A stretch of 64,000 nt of DNA from Pseudobutyrivibrio sp. Its GTDB lineage: Bacteria > Bacillota > Clostridia > Lachnospirales > Lachnospiraceae. Under the pieces are notes generated by a model that was given only the letters and a program-made list of their open reading frames with translations, did no database searches and was not told where the DNA came from. Numbering within the stretch: position 1 is the stretch's first letter; every line of letters starts with the position of its first letter. Shown in pieces: positions 44,132 through 53,691 of this stretch. The stretch is taken from positions 1-64,000 of the forward strand of contig NZ_SVEV01000003.1 of assembly GCF_015057185.1 (NCBI RefSeq), in the 5' to 3' direction. A program made the translations under genes and the position numbers.

Positions 44132-44803
44132 TTATTTAGCTAGCATTTCTCGAACCATAGCATATTTCGAGAAAGATGTACGTTGTAAGTTATTCATATC
44201 AACCAACTGCAAAATATGAGTTGGTAAAAATTCATCGTATTTTACTTCAAGAACATGTTGTCCTGGTGGCAAAATAGGAATAGCAAATTCTTCTGAATTA
44301 TCAAGGAATCGTTCAATGTCCCTACTGCCTCTGAGGTTCATATCAAATGTAATGCGAACATTGCCCACGGGCTCAACAAATGCACAGCGGTCATATTCAA
44401 CAATGCACTTTGGTCTCATGCCTGACTTTACCGATGAGGCAAAAATTTCAGTGGCAAGACGCCCATGGGTGAAATCGAAATCACCATTTAAATAGCTATT
44501 CACCTGCTCAATTGTAACAGGCTCCATTTCCTTTTTGGTCATGCCTCGAAGCTTGTATTTTTTCTCTAAATTAATGTAATCCGTATTATCGTAAAAACGA
44601 ACGCGGTACTTGTATCTATTGTCAGTTCCGGCCAGATTTTCATTAAAGCAGCTATCAAATAAATCGTCAAAATAAAGACTCCTAATTCGATAAAACTGGT
44701 CCGCATGGTGTTCATCTCGATCCATGAAAGGCGCCAGTCTATATTTTAGCTTTTCTAATGTAATATCCGACACGAGAAACTTTAATTCATGCCGATACTC
44801 CAA
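44132..44803 (-). CDS. VTC-domain protein (polyphosphate polymerase-like)
   Basis: A 223-residue tunnel-fold protein. The beta-strand motifs of the VTC catalytic domain are readable: ELKFLVS at the start, RSLYFDD, KYRVRFYD, LEKKYKLRG (basic ATP-binding strand), KCIVEYDRCAFV, RITFDMNLRGS and VLEVKYDEFLP. In yeast Vtc4 this fold polymerises polyphosphate from ATP. It is transcribed divergently from cotH 1 and paired with DUF4956, a known VTC-DUF4956-CotH neighbourhood. Confidence 0.88.
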   Translation of the reverse strand: MEYRHELKFLVSDITLEKLKYRLAPFMDRDEHHADQFYRIRSLYFDDLFDSCFNENLAGTDNRYKYRVRFYDNTDYINLEKKYKLRGMTKKEMEPVTIEQVNSYLNGDFDFTHGRLATEIFASSVKSGMRPKCIVEYDRCAFVEPVGNVRITFDMNLRGSRDIERFLDNSEEFAIPILPPGQHVLEVKYDEFLPTHILQLVDMNNLQRTSFSKYAMVREMLAK

Positions 44804-44826
44804 TGTTTCTACCTCTCAAATATTCG

Positions 44827-44854
44827 TTGTTAAAAAGCTCGATATTGCTATAAT
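44827..44854 (+). promoter_or_regulatory. Promoter of the first cotH gene
   Basis: TTGTTA (44827-44832) and TATAAT (44849-44854) are 16 bp apart, 36 bases before ATG 44890, in the divergent VTC-cotH gap. Confidence 0.7.
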
Positions 44855-44889
44855 AATACATATGTATTTGGAAAGGCAAATTTTTAACA

Positions 44890-46581
44890 ATGTTAAATAA
44901 AAAAATTCTTTCACTGTCTATAATAGGACTTTCCCTGGTTGCGGCAGTCCTAGTGATGAAATTTAATAAAAGTGGAGTGACGGTGACTTCATTAAATGAT
45001 ATTTACGTCAATGATGATAAGTACAATTCCATCATCAGCAGCTATCAGATGTCAGATGCTGCACTTACAACAGAAATTCAGTTCAATGATGAGCCACTGA
45101 TTTACGATTCAGATACTAATACATTTTATTACTCTGTAATTGAGAATTCGGAAACTGGATTTAATCCATCGGTTATGGTTGGAGCTACTAGCCTAGAAAA
45201 TGAGGATGGTGCCCAGGACTCAGAAGAAACTACCCCTACCTATAGCATTTTTGCTCATGGGGCAGCAATCACTGATGAACTTATCGCTTCAAACGGTGCC
45301 ATCCAAATCATTCTCACCAACGGAGCAAACGTCAGCGTTTCCAATTTGGTTTGCACCACTCTTCCTGTTATGAATGTTACCTTGGACGACGAAACCGTAG
45401 CCAGCCTGGGCTTGGACGATACTTATGATATTATTTCTTTTGCGCCTAGCTCCGTTTATGTTTATGACAATAGAGCAGACTTCGACGGAGTTTCCAGAGT
45501 GACTACCTCAGATGCGAAAATCAGACGTCATGGTCAGTCCACAGCAGGATACCCATTAAAGGGATACCGTTTTTCTCTTTTAGCTGATAAAAATGATTTT
45601 GACGGAGAAAAGGTAAAGGCAAATATTTTAGGTTTACGTGAGGATGACGATTGGATTTTGTCAGCATCCTACAGAGACTACGAGAAAGTTAGAAATGTAT
45701 TTTCCATGAATCTTTGGTACGAAAGCTGCACCAAGGAAAATGAGTGGGAAGTAAACAACTCTACTCAGTATAAATTCATAGAGCTTTTCTTCAATGGCCA
45801 TTACCATGGGCTTTATGCCATCTGCTATAGAATTGACCAGAAGGAGCTGAAAACAAACGAGAACGAGAGCACCTTTAAAAAGAAGGACTGGACTCTCAGT
45901 GAGCTGGATACTCAGCTGACATATCAGGAATATGAGGATGGCACCGGCACATATTTGTTGCCAGGATATTCTCTCAAAGCAGGTGATGCGGATGATTACA
46001 ACACACTGCTCACTTTATACATGAACATGAATTATTCTGCAGACCCAAACATTGTCCGCATGACCTCTGACGTGGATAATTCCATTGACCTGTGGCTCTT
46101 TTACAAATTGACTCAGGCGGTGGATAATGTTTATGGCGGCAATGCCAAAAATATGTATGTTTCCATCAAGGAATCCGACACTGGCATCACAGGCTATAAG
46201 CTGCTTTTCACCCCTTGGGACATGGACCAGACCTGGCGCTACACATCTCCATCAGTAGTGGGACAGTACAGCATGCCTGAGTATGACCTGCCACTTGAGT
46301 GGGGCACAGTTTATCGCCTGCAGTGCCTTGGCGATGCCACAATCAATGAGGAAATAAAGGCTCGCTACGCAGAGCTTCGAAGCGGTGCTTGGTCTGACGA
46401 GAGTATCATGGCAATGCTTGATGAATATGAGTCGGATATCTACGATTCAGGTGCCTTCGCCAGAACACAGGCAAAATTCATGGAAGGCAGCTACAACGAA
46501 AGCTCTCTTAAACTCTCTGAGTTTAAAGCATACGTGCAGGCACGACTAAACTGCATGGACGCATATGTGAATGCTCTATAA
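44890..46581 (+). CDS. cotH: CotH-type protein kinase, membrane-anchored (copy 1)
   Basis: A 563-residue protein. N-terminal membrane helix (ILSLSIIGLSLVAAVLVM), a beta-rich region of about 150 residues (YDSDTNTFYYSV), then the CotH domain from about residue 200: HGQSTAGYPLKGYRF with the ATP-contact Lys/Arg, FFNGHYHGLYAI, and the kinase-like FTPWDMDQTW at about residue 440. Bacillus CotH phosphorylates spore coat proteins; this cell may use it on exported surface proteins. About 80 bp before a paralogue. Confidence 0.87.
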   Translation: MLNKKILSLSIIGLSLVAAVLVMKFNKSGVTVTSLNDIYVNDDKYNSIISSYQMSDAALTTEIQFNDEPLIYDSDTNTFYYSVIENSETGFNPSVMVGATSLENEDGAQDSEETTPTYSIFAHGAAITDELIASNGAIQIILTNGANVSVSNLVCTTLPVMNVTLDDETVASLGLDDTYDIISFAPSSVYVYDNRADFDGVSRVTTSDAKIRRHGQSTAGYPLKGYRFSLLADKNDFDGEKVKANILGLREDDDWILSASYRDYEKVRNVFSMNLWYESCTKENEWEVNNSTQYKFIELFFNGHYHGLYAICYRIDQKELKTNENESTFKKKDWTLSELDTQLTYQEYEDGTGTYLLPGYSLKAGDADDYNTLLTLYMNMNYSADPNIVRMTSDVDNSIDLWLFYKLTQAVDNVYGGNAKNMYVSIKESDTGITGYKLLFTPWDMDQTWRYTSPSVVGQYSMPEYDLPLEWGTVYRLQCLGDATINEEIKARYAELRSGAWSDESIMAMLDEYESDIYDSGAFARTQAKFMEGSYNESSLKLSEFKAYVQARLNCMDAYVNAL

Positions 46582-46660
46582 TTTTGCGCTCACAAAAATG
46601 AAGGCTTCTAATGCTAGAGGTTGTATTGCAAACCATATTTTCTGTTAAAAAGATAAGCAT

Positions 46661-48337
46661 ATGAAAAAACAATTATTCAAATTAAATACTTTAATCAGTT
46701 CGATTATTCTAATATTGCTAGGGCTCGCAGTTGTTTCATGTGTAATAGTGCTTGATAATAGGATGAACCCTGAGTTTGAGCTATCGGAAATAGTAATAGA
46801 TGAGACAAACTATGAGAACATAGTTGCCGGCAAGGAAACCTCAAAGGTTGCCCTTTCTACAGATGTCTACATTGGGGATGAAAAGCTGATTTATGACCAG
46901 GTGGATAATACCTTTTACTATTCCATTGTAGATGGCGAGGACGAGTCAGATGAGTATATGACCCTGTCAACAGAGCGTAATTCTGTCAAGGACGCCATTT
47001 CAGGAAACTATCTAAAGGCAGCACTTTTGGATGGTGATGAGCCCCAGCTAATTATTTACAATAAAAATCAGGTTAGTGTTTCGTCCTTTGTGACCACAAC
47101 CTTGCCTGTGATGAACATCAATATTTCAGCCGAGACAGTTTCAGAATTGGGGCTGGATGAAACCTACGCAATTGAAGAATACACAGCAGCATCCATGAGT
47201 CTTTATGACAATCGCAGTGATTTTGATGATGCAGTTCGCACTACAGATTCTGACATCAAAATACACATGCGCGGTGGCACAACTATAAATGCGCCACAGA
47301 AGAGCTATCGTATCACCTTGCTTAATAACGGTGATGACATGGACAAAACCAAAAAGGAAAAACTTCTTGGTATGCGCTCTGATGACGATTGGATTTTGTT
47401 TTCTGCCTATTCCGATTATGAGAAGATTAGAACAGTATTTTCCATGAACCTATGGGAGCAGATGGCATCAAAGGATAATGAGTGGCAAGCAGAGGTGTCA
47501 AACCAGTATCAGTATATAGAGCTGTTTTTCAATGGTCGCTACCATGGGCTCTATGCACTGGCTACACCTATAGACAATAAATCCTTTGATATAAAAGACG
47601 GCGAGACTTTGTTCAAGAAAAAGGATTGGTCCGGCAGTGAGTTTTCCCAAGATTTGGAGTACGTAGAATATGAGGACGGCTCAGGAGTTGAAATGTTGCC
47701 AGGCTACTCTATCAAGGACGGAGATGCAGCAGCCTATGAGACTCTACATGAGCTCTACTACAACCTGGCTTATTCCAAGGACAGTGAGTTGATCAGAAGT
47801 AGCTGTGATGTTGAAAATTCCATTGATTTATGGCTTTTTTACAAAATCACCCAAGCGGTTGATAATGTATACGGAACCAATGTAAAAAATCTCTATGTGG
47901 GAACCAAGGAATCTGCCACTGGAGTGGATGGATATAAGCTACTATTTTCTCCATGGGACATGGATCAAACCTGGGGCAATCGCTTCGTGGATGGTCAGGG
48001 CAGTCATGGAATTACATCCTACTACAACGCCACCGATTATGATTTGCCTATGGAGTGGTCTCCAGTTTACTTCTTACAGCAGTGTGGGGACGAGGAAATC
48101 ATAGAGCAGGTGCAGCAGCGCTACCAAGAATTACGAGAAAGCGTGCTTTCTGACGAAAGCCTCACTCAAGCCATCGCAGACTACGAAGTAGACATCTATG
48201 ATTCCGGTGCTTTTGAGCGAACCATGAATCGCTGGCCAGATGGCAACTATTATGATCCAGCGGTAAAGCTAGATGATTTTGAGAGTTTTGTGCTACAGCG
48301 TATGAAATATATGGATGGCTATATTGAGAGTTTATAG
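46661..48337 (+). CDS. cotH: CotH-type protein kinase, membrane-anchored (copy 2)
   Basis: A 558-residue paralogue of the preceding gene with the same layout: membrane helix (ISSIILILLGLAVVSCVIV), beta region, then RGGTTINAPQKSYRI, FFNGRYHGLYAL and FSPWDMDQTW at about residue 430. The tail SLTQAIADYEVDIYDSGAF matches copy 1 closely, so a tandem duplication is evident. Its terminator is shared with the first Hip operator. Confidence 0.87.
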   Translation: MKKQLFKLNTLISSIILILLGLAVVSCVIVLDNRMNPEFELSEIVIDETNYENIVAGKETSKVALSTDVYIGDEKLIYDQVDNTFYYSIVDGEDESDEYMTLSTERNSVKDAISGNYLKAALLDGDEPQLIIYNKNQVSVSSFVTTTLPVMNINISAETVSELGLDETYAIEEYTAASMSLYDNRSDFDDAVRTTDSDIKIHMRGGTTINAPQKSYRITLLNNGDDMDKTKKEKLLGMRSDDDWILFSAYSDYEKIRTVFSMNLWEQMASKDNEWQAEVSNQYQYIELFFNGRYHGLYALATPIDNKSFDIKDGETLFKKKDWSGSEFSQDLEYVEYEDGSGVEMLPGYSIKDGDAAAYETLHELYYNLAYSKDSELIRSSCDVENSIDLWLFYKITQAVDNVYGTNVKNLYVGTKESATGVDGYKLLFSPWDMDQTWGNRFVDGQGSHGITSYYNATDYDLPMEWSPVYFLQQCGDEEIIEQVQQRYQELRESVLSDESLTQAIADYEVDIYDSGAFERTMNRWPDGNYYDPAVKLDDFESFVLQRMKYMDGYIESL

Positions 48338-48348
48338 CTTAATAAAAA

Positions 48349-48446
48349 TATACCCGAAAGGGTATATTTTTTTATTAAAACGGAATATTATACCCGATAT
48401 GGTATAAATCCATAAAAAATATTGAAATTATACCCGATTGGGTATA
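48349..48446 (+). promoter_or_regulatory. Three HipB-type operators with promoter
   Basis: Palindromes TATACCCGAAAGGGTATA (48349-48366), TATACCCGATATGGTATA (48389-48406) and TATACCCGATTGGGTATA (48429-48446) have centres exactly 40 bp apart. Site 1, followed by seven T, also serves as the cotH terminator. Site 3 lies between TTGAAA (48422-48427) and TATATT (48445-48450), a 17-bp-spaced promoter. Confidence 0.85.
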
Positions 48447-48456
48447 TATTGAGTTT

Positions 48457-48672
48457 ATGAATACAATTGGCGAATATATAAAAACTGAACGAAGAAAAGC
48501 GGGATTGACTCAAGAAGAGTTTGCAATGCGTGCAGGACTTGGTCTTAGATTTGTTAGGGATCTTGAGCAAGGTAAGGAGACTGTGCGCCTTGATAAAGTA
48601 AATCAAGCATTAGAAATGTTTGGCATGCAGGCTGTTCCAGGAGAAATTGATAGGAGTAAAATAAATGGCTAG
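48457..48672 (+). CDS. hipB: HipB-like antitoxin, XRE-family DNA-binding protein
   Basis: A 71-residue protein that is almost entirely a Cro/C1 helix-turn-helix (TIGEYIKTERRKAGLTQEEF, then GLGLRFVRDLEQG). It presumably binds the three palindromes upstream and represses the operon. No ribosome site precedes the ATG, and the predicted transcription start falls at or near the ATG, so the message may be leaderless. Overlaps hipS by 8 bases. Confidence 0.85.
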   Translation: MNTIGEYIKTERRKAGLTQEEFAMRAGLGLRFVRDLEQGKETVRLDKVNQALEMFGMQAVPGEIDRSKING

Positions 48673-48985
48673 AGCAGGTAAGGTCTATGTACAAAATGAA
48701 TATGTAGGCAGAATATATGAAACTGATGAAGGCTATGAATTTGCTTATGATGATGAGTATTATTCTAGGGAGACTGCTATACCAGTTAGTTTGACATTTC
48801 CATTATCAGAACAAGTTTATAAATCCAACACCCTGTTTTCTTTTTTCGATGGTCTGATTCCAGAAGGTTGGTTGCTTGGTATAGTAGAACGTAATTGGAA
48901 GATTGATGGTAGAGATAGATTTGGTCTATTGCTTGCAGCTTGTAGAGACTGCATAGGCGATGTATATATAGAAGCAGAGGAATAA
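48665..48985 (+). CDS. hipS: HipS-like protein (detached HipA N-terminal subdomain)
   Basis: A 106-residue protein equivalent to the N-terminal subdomain of HipA: KVYVQNEYVGRIYETDEGYEF, PVSLTFPLSEQVY, FFDGLIPEGWL, and DRFGLLLAACRDCIGDV. In the enteropathogenic E. coli HipBST system this small separate protein is the antitoxin that neutralises HipT. Gene order and overlaps (hipB-hipS-hipT) match that system. Confidence 0.82.
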   Translation: MARAGKVYVQNEYVGRIYETDEGYEFAYDDEYYSRETAIPVSLTFPLSEQVYKSNTLFSFFDGLIPEGWLLGIVERNWKIDGRDRFGLLLAACRDCIGDVYIEAEE

Positions 48986-48986
48986 T

Positions 48987-49934
48987 ATGAGATGTTTATG
49001 TTGTAACCGTTTAATGGTGAACCCATCAGAATATGAGGTTGCATCGGGATGGCATAAAAAGTGCATAAAGGATTTTTTTGGAACGGATGAGTTGCCGGAT
49101 TTTAATATATCAGAAGAGATGCTAGAAAATTTGGCAAACAGTACTGTCAATAAGGGATTAACTGTTCCGGGAGTTCAAAAAAAGCTTTCGTTACATCTGT
49201 CAAAAGAAGATAAATCTGCGCGATTCACAATCGTAGATTATCCCACAGGTTATATATTAAAACCTCAATCAGATGATTTTAGAGCTTTGCCAGAATCAGA
49301 ATTTCTTTCCATGAAGTTGGCAGAAATGATGAATATAAAGACGGTCCCTAATGGGCTTATCAAGTTAAATGGCGCTTATGCATATATTACAAAAAGAATT
49401 GATAGACTAAATAATAGAATGTATGCCATGGAGGATTTTTGTCAGCTTTCAAATCGTAACACAGCTGATAAATATAAGGGATCATATGAGGGATGCGGAA
49501 GAGTTATTGATAAGTATTCTAAAAACATTGGTTTAGATAAAACAGAGTTTTTCTATAGACTAATTTTTTGTTTTGTGACCGGGAACTCCGATATGCATTT
49601 AAAAAATTTTTCATTAATTGAAAACGAACCAGGTGGAAGAGTATTTAGTTTATCTCCTGCTTATGATATGTTACCCGTTAATATTATCATGCCACAAGAT
49701 AAAGAGCAGATGGCCCTTACGGTAAATGGTAAAAAAAGAAATATCCGAAAAAAAGATTTTCTTATAATGGCTGATAATTTAGGTATCAAGTCAAAAGTGG
49801 CTGAAAGAATAATAAACCAAGTATGTAAATATCAAGATAAAATAATAGAAGAAATACAACAATCATATATTCCTGATGACTTGAGGAAAGATTTTGCTTT
49901 ATTAGTAAAAGCTAGAGTGAGCGTATTTGACTGA
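48987..49934 (+). CDS. hipT: HipT-like serine/threonine kinase toxin
   Basis: A 315-residue HipA-family kinase lacking the N-terminal subdomain. A short Cys motif opens it (CLCCNRLM). The Gly-rich loop region VPGVQKKLSLHLS is at about residue 60, the ATP Lys in TGYILKPQ, the catalytic loop GNSDMHLKNFSL at about residue 200, and the metal motif SPAYDML at about residue 225. HipT of E. coli phosphorylates tryptophanyl-tRNA synthetase; the target here is unknown. One base separates it from hipS. The locus interrupts the glycan cluster. Confidence 0.85.
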   Translation: MRCLCCNRLMVNPSEYEVASGWHKKCIKDFFGTDELPDFNISEEMLENLANSTVNKGLTVPGVQKKLSLHLSKEDKSARFTIVDYPTGYILKPQSDDFRALPESEFLSMKLAEMMNIKTVPNGLIKLNGAYAYITKRIDRLNNRMYAMEDFCQLSNRNTADKYKGSYEGCGRVIDKYSKNIGLDKTEFFYRLIFCFVTGNSDMHLKNFSLIENEPGGRVFSLSPAYDMLPVNIIMPQDKEQMALTVNGKKRNIRKKDFLIMADNLGIKSKVAERIINQVCKYQDKIIEEIQQSYIPDDLRKDFALLVKARVSVFD

Positions 49935-49944
49935 AAGGAAATAA

Positions 49945-50763
49945 ATGAAAGCAGCATTTGGAACAGTTATATATAAACAGGCGAGAGGATTCTTAGATGA
50001 ATTGATGGCTTGCGTTGAAAATCAGACGGACAAGGATTTTGACGTGCTGATAGTAAATGACAACTATGAGAAGCAGGAGCTGGATGAGCTCAATTTACAG
50101 GCAGACATGCTGGTAGATTTACAGCCACAGCATGTAAGCATAGCCCAAACCAGAATCGAAATGATTCGCGCTGCAAAGCATGCAGGCTATGATTTGCTTA
50201 TCGTATCCGACGCGGATGATACTTTTGCCCCAACAAGAGTGGAAGAGTACAAAAAGGCGTACGAAATGGACAAATCCTATGCTTTCTACTATAATGATTT
50301 AGTTACGGACGAGGGTAAGACTGTCCTTGAAAAAATGCCTGAGACGGTTACTAGTGCAAAAGCTATCTCCCAGTCCAACTTTATCGGCATGTCCATTGCT
50401 GCTATCAATCTGAATATGATTGATGATGAGTTTATAGATTCCCTCAGCGAGGGGGACTGCCCAGTGTTTGACTGGTATTTTTACACCAGGATGCTGATGG
50501 ACATTGGTCCAGGTAAATTAGTGGGAAATGCCGCTACTATTTATCGCATTCACGAGAATAATCAGGTGGGCACCACTCACGACGTGGATCAGGAATACAG
50601 AGTGAAGCTTACTCATTACGAGAACTTAGCTAAACGTTATCCATATTTCAAACACCTCTATGAGGATTTGAAGAATTTGGATATTACAAAAATAGATACA
50701 AGCCAGAGCCACAACGGTTACTGGTGGAGCAACATTATTATGGAGGATTCCTATGAAATTTAA
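49945..50763 (+). CDS. Glycosyltransferase family 2 (GT-A fold)
   Basis: A 272-residue inverting GT-A enzyme. The N-terminus (FGTVIYKQARGFLDELMACVENQ) and strand DVLIVNDNYE lead to the nucleotide-binding DxD-type motif LLIVSDADDTF at about residue 90. It ends by overlapping legI by 11 bases, so it is coupled to the nonulosonate genes. No membrane helix. Confidence 0.82.
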   Translation: MKAAFGTVIYKQARGFLDELMACVENQTDKDFDVLIVNDNYEKQELDELNLQADMLVDLQPQHVSIAQTRIEMIRAAKHAGYDLLIVSDADDTFAPTRVEEYKKAYEMDKSYAFYYNDLVTDEGKTVLEKMPETVTSAKAISQSNFIGMSIAAINLNMIDDEFIDSLSEGDCPVFDWYFYTRMLMDIGPGKLVGNAATIYRIHENNQVGTTHDVDQEYRVKLTHYENLAKRYPYFKHLYEDLKNLDITKIDTSQSHNGYWWSNIIMEDSYEI

Positions 50764-51802
50764 TTATCAGGACATGGTGGCAGGAAATCAGAAGCCATAT
50801 GTTATCGCAGAGCTTGGAGCTAATCACAATGGTGATATGGACCTTGCAAAGACAATGATCAAGACTGCAAAGGAGTGCGGCGCTGACTGCGTTAAGCTTC
50901 AGTCTTTCACAAAGAACAACGTTTTCTCTAAGAAAAATTACGAGGATAACTACTTCCTCGGTGACGACTATAGAAACAGAACAGACTACACACTTGAGTC
51001 AATCGTTGAGGCATACGCTCTTTCTAAGGAGCAGCATCACGAGCTCAAGGCATACTGTGATGAAATCGGTATCGAGTTCACATCTACACCTTTTGACAAG
51101 GCTGGCGTAGACCTTCTCGTTGACGAGCTTCATGTACCATTCATCAAGGTTGCTTCTATGGATGTTGAGAATGTTCCTTTCCTCAAATACATCGGAAGCA
51201 AGGGCGTACCAGTAGTTATCTCTACAGGTCTTACCGGCATGGATGATGTTTGCAATGCTATCGCAGCTATCGAGGCAGGTGGATGCCACGAGATTTGCGT
51301 ACTTCACTGCGTATCAATCTACCCACCAGCAGACGAGCAGGTAAACCTCAACAATATCGACATGTACCGTATGGCATTTGGCTATCCTACAGGATACTCA
51401 GATCACACATTTGGTACTGTTGCACCTATTATGTCTATCGCTAAAAACGTGTGCATCATCGAGAAGCACTTCACAATGGATAAAAACATGAAGGGTTGGG
51501 ACCACAAGATTTCTGCTAACCCTGAGGAAATGAAAATCATCTGCGATGCAGCAGAGCAGGGTCACAAGATGATGGGCTCATTCCGCAAGGTTGTCAACGA
51601 AAGCGAGCACCAGAGAGGTGAGTACAAGCGCTCTATCGTAGCCGCTCACGACATGAAGGCTGGTCACATCCTCACAGAGGAAGACCTCGACTACAAGCGC
51701 CCAGGCACAGCCATCTCACCTAAGTTCTATGAGATGCTCATCGGAAAAGTGCTCAAGCGCGACATTACAGAAGACGAGCTCTTCCAGTGGGGTGATTTCT
51801 AA
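50753..51802 (+). CDS. legI: Legionaminic acid synthase (NeuB family)
   Basis: A 349-residue enzyme condensing phosphoenolpyruvate with a 6-deoxy-mannosamine derivative. N-terminal TIM barrel with VIAELGANHNGD, CVKLQSFT, FTSTPFDKAGVDLL, HCVSIYPP and YSDHTFG; C-terminal antifreeze-like SAF domain (RRSIVA-type KRSIVAAHDMKAGHILTEEDLDY). Family membership is certain; assignment to legionaminic rather than sialic or pseudaminic acid rests on legB and legC. Overlaps legF by one base. Confidence 0.9.
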   Translation: MKFNYQDMVAGNQKPYVIAELGANHNGDMDLAKTMIKTAKECGADCVKLQSFTKNNVFSKKNYEDNYFLGDDYRNRTDYTLESIVEAYALSKEQHHELKAYCDEIGIEFTSTPFDKAGVDLLVDELHVPFIKVASMDVENVPFLKYIGSKGVPVVISTGLTGMDDVCNAIAAIEAGGCHEICVLHCVSIYPPADEQVNLNNIDMYRMAFGYPTGYSDHTFGTVAPIMSIAKNVCIIEKHFTMDKNMKGWDHKISANPEEMKIICDAAEQGHKMMGSFRKVVNESEHQRGEYKRSIVAAHDMKAGHILTEEDLDYKRPGTAISPKFYEMLIGKVLKRDITEDELFQWGDF

Positions 51803-52497
51803 TGATTGCTTTTATTCCAGCCCGCGGGGGTTCCAAGGGAGTCTCAGGGAAAAACATAAAAGAAATTTGCGGCAAGCCTCTGATTGCCTGGACCATCGAA
51901 GCAGCTAAAAAGGCTGAGGGTATCGACCGCGTCATTGTCACTACAGATGATGAGGCAATCGCTGCGGTAGCAAGAGAGTACGGCGCCGAGGTTCCATTTA
52001 TGAGACCGGCCGAGCTTTCTAGCGATACTGCTTCTGCAATTGATGTGTATTTGCATGCCACAGAGTTTGTTATGAATGAGACAGGCGAGAAAATAGATAA
52101 GTTCATGGTGCTGCTTCCTACAGTTCCACTTCGTACTGAGAAGCACATTGATGAGGCTATCGCCCAGTTCAAACATGACAAGGCCACTACACTTATTTCA
52201 TTTGCAGAGGCAGAGGTGCCAGCTAGCTGGTATCATGTGACAGACGAGCAGGGACGTGTTCATAACGCAGGCTTTGGCGCAGGTGCTACAATGGGCAATC
52301 GCCAAGCTAATGAGACTTACATTGTGCCAAACGGCGCTATTTACATTCTCGATTATGAGCTTCTCAAAAATAAGAGAACCTACTATTGTGACAACACCGT
52401 TGCCTATGTTATGAAACGTGAGGATTCAATCGATATCGATTATCCTATCGACTTCGAGTTTGCAACATGCTTAATGCAAAAGAGAACTAATTCCTAA
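51802..52497 (+). CDS. legF: CMP-nonulosonate cytidylyltransferase (LegF/NeuA family)
   Basis: A 231-residue CTP transferase. N-terminal motif IPARGGSKGVSGKNI (CTP binding), VTTDDEAIAAVA, LLPTVPLRTEKHIDEA and the metal Asp in IDIDYPIDFEFA near the C-terminus. It activates the nonulosonic acid to its CMP form. Immediately downstream of legI, consistent with the last two steps of CMP-legionaminic acid synthesis. Confidence 0.9.
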   Translation: MIAFIPARGGSKGVSGKNIKEICGKPLIAWTIEAAKKAEGIDRVIVTTDDEAIAAVAREYGAEVPFMRPAELSSDTASAIDVYLHATEFVMNETGEKIDKFMVLLPTVPLRTEKHIDEAIAQFKHDKATTLISFAEAEVPASWYHVTDEQGRVHNAGFGAGATMGNRQANETYIVPNGAIYILDYELLKNKRTYYCDNTVAYVMKREDSIDIDYPIDFEFATCLMQKRTNS

Positions 52498-52509
52498 GGA
52501 TTAATATAT

Positions 52510-53691
52510 ATGACTTTAATTAGAGCTATAGCCTTTCTGCTACATTTCACGTTAGTGCCTGTAGCAGTGGGCAGACTAATTACATACAAGCTACGCAAGA
52601 CCCAGGATGAGTCGCCTATCGCGACTTATGTTTTGGGTCTATTTGGGGCTTTAGGAATATTTTATATTCTCTGCTCTATTCTGGTTTGGCATCAATATTG
52701 GAATACCTTCACCGAACCATTTACCGGTTGCTTCACTGCTCTATGCATAGCGTATTCAGTGGTAATCGCAGTGCTTGCCATTGTATGGATTAAAAAGGAC
52801 TTAGCAGCAATCAAAAAATTCCCAGTATATGTCCGTGCAAAATTTGCACACTGCAAGGTTAATTTCAAAAATAGTAAATTGATTGCGGTATATGCACTTA
52901 TTTTTGTGGCTCTTTTAGTGGTTCAGCTTTATTTTGCATTTGCCTACGAGATAAATGAATGGTCCTACGATGACTATGACTACGTGGTAAATAGTCAGGA
53001 CACTATCACCACAGACACTATCGCATATGCGAATTTCATCACAGGCGAGATGCCATATACCTCTGAGAAGAGAGTTGTTACAGCATGGCCTACATACATT
53101 GCATATTTGGCAAGGGTATCTAGCTTTGAGGTGACAACAGTTTGTCACACTATCCTGCCAGTGATTTTACTTATTATCGCATATACGGTTTTTTGTTATA
53201 TTTCACTGTTCCTGTTCAAGGATGATGAGAATAGACTTATTTTCATGATTTTGCTTTCCATGGCGAATATATTTGGTCTCTATTCTCACTACTCGGTTAC
53301 ATTTAGATTGCTTGGGGCAATCTGGCAGGGCAAGGCAGTTTTATGTGCTATAGCAGTTCCATTTTTTATGGTGTATTTATTCAATGCCTATAGCGAGAAG
53401 ATTACAAATAGCAGGCTACTTGGCATTGCGCTGTTTTCCCTTGGCTCATGCTCGCTGACGACCATGTCAGCATTACTTGTTACAGCCACTGCAGTAGCAG
53501 TTTGGTTGTGCATGAGTATTTACAATAGAAAACCATGGGGAATTCGCTACCTCGTAGCTAGCCTCTTTGGAGTTTTATATTTACTATTATTTTTCATGCT
53601 TATGCGAGCCCTGCTCAATGATATGAAGCATGGAAGCAACATTTTCAATCGCTCTAGGAGCACGAATTGGTGGTACAAATGGTTTGGTTAA
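52510..53691 (+). pseudogene. Polytopic membrane protein, N-terminal half (probable frameshift)
   Basis: A 393-codon frame with about nine or ten membrane helices and an acidic extracellular loop (WSYDDYDYVVNSQDT), resembling DUF6077-type membrane proteins. It stops at 53691 in the middle of what looks like a continuing membrane protein: the next frame (LKFLYGITKEYWGG) carries on without a sensible start or ribosome site. One missing base in TTTGGTTAAA near 53686 would join the two. Either this gene is broken, or the reading error is in the sequence. GT-C-like role possible. Confidence 0.6.
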
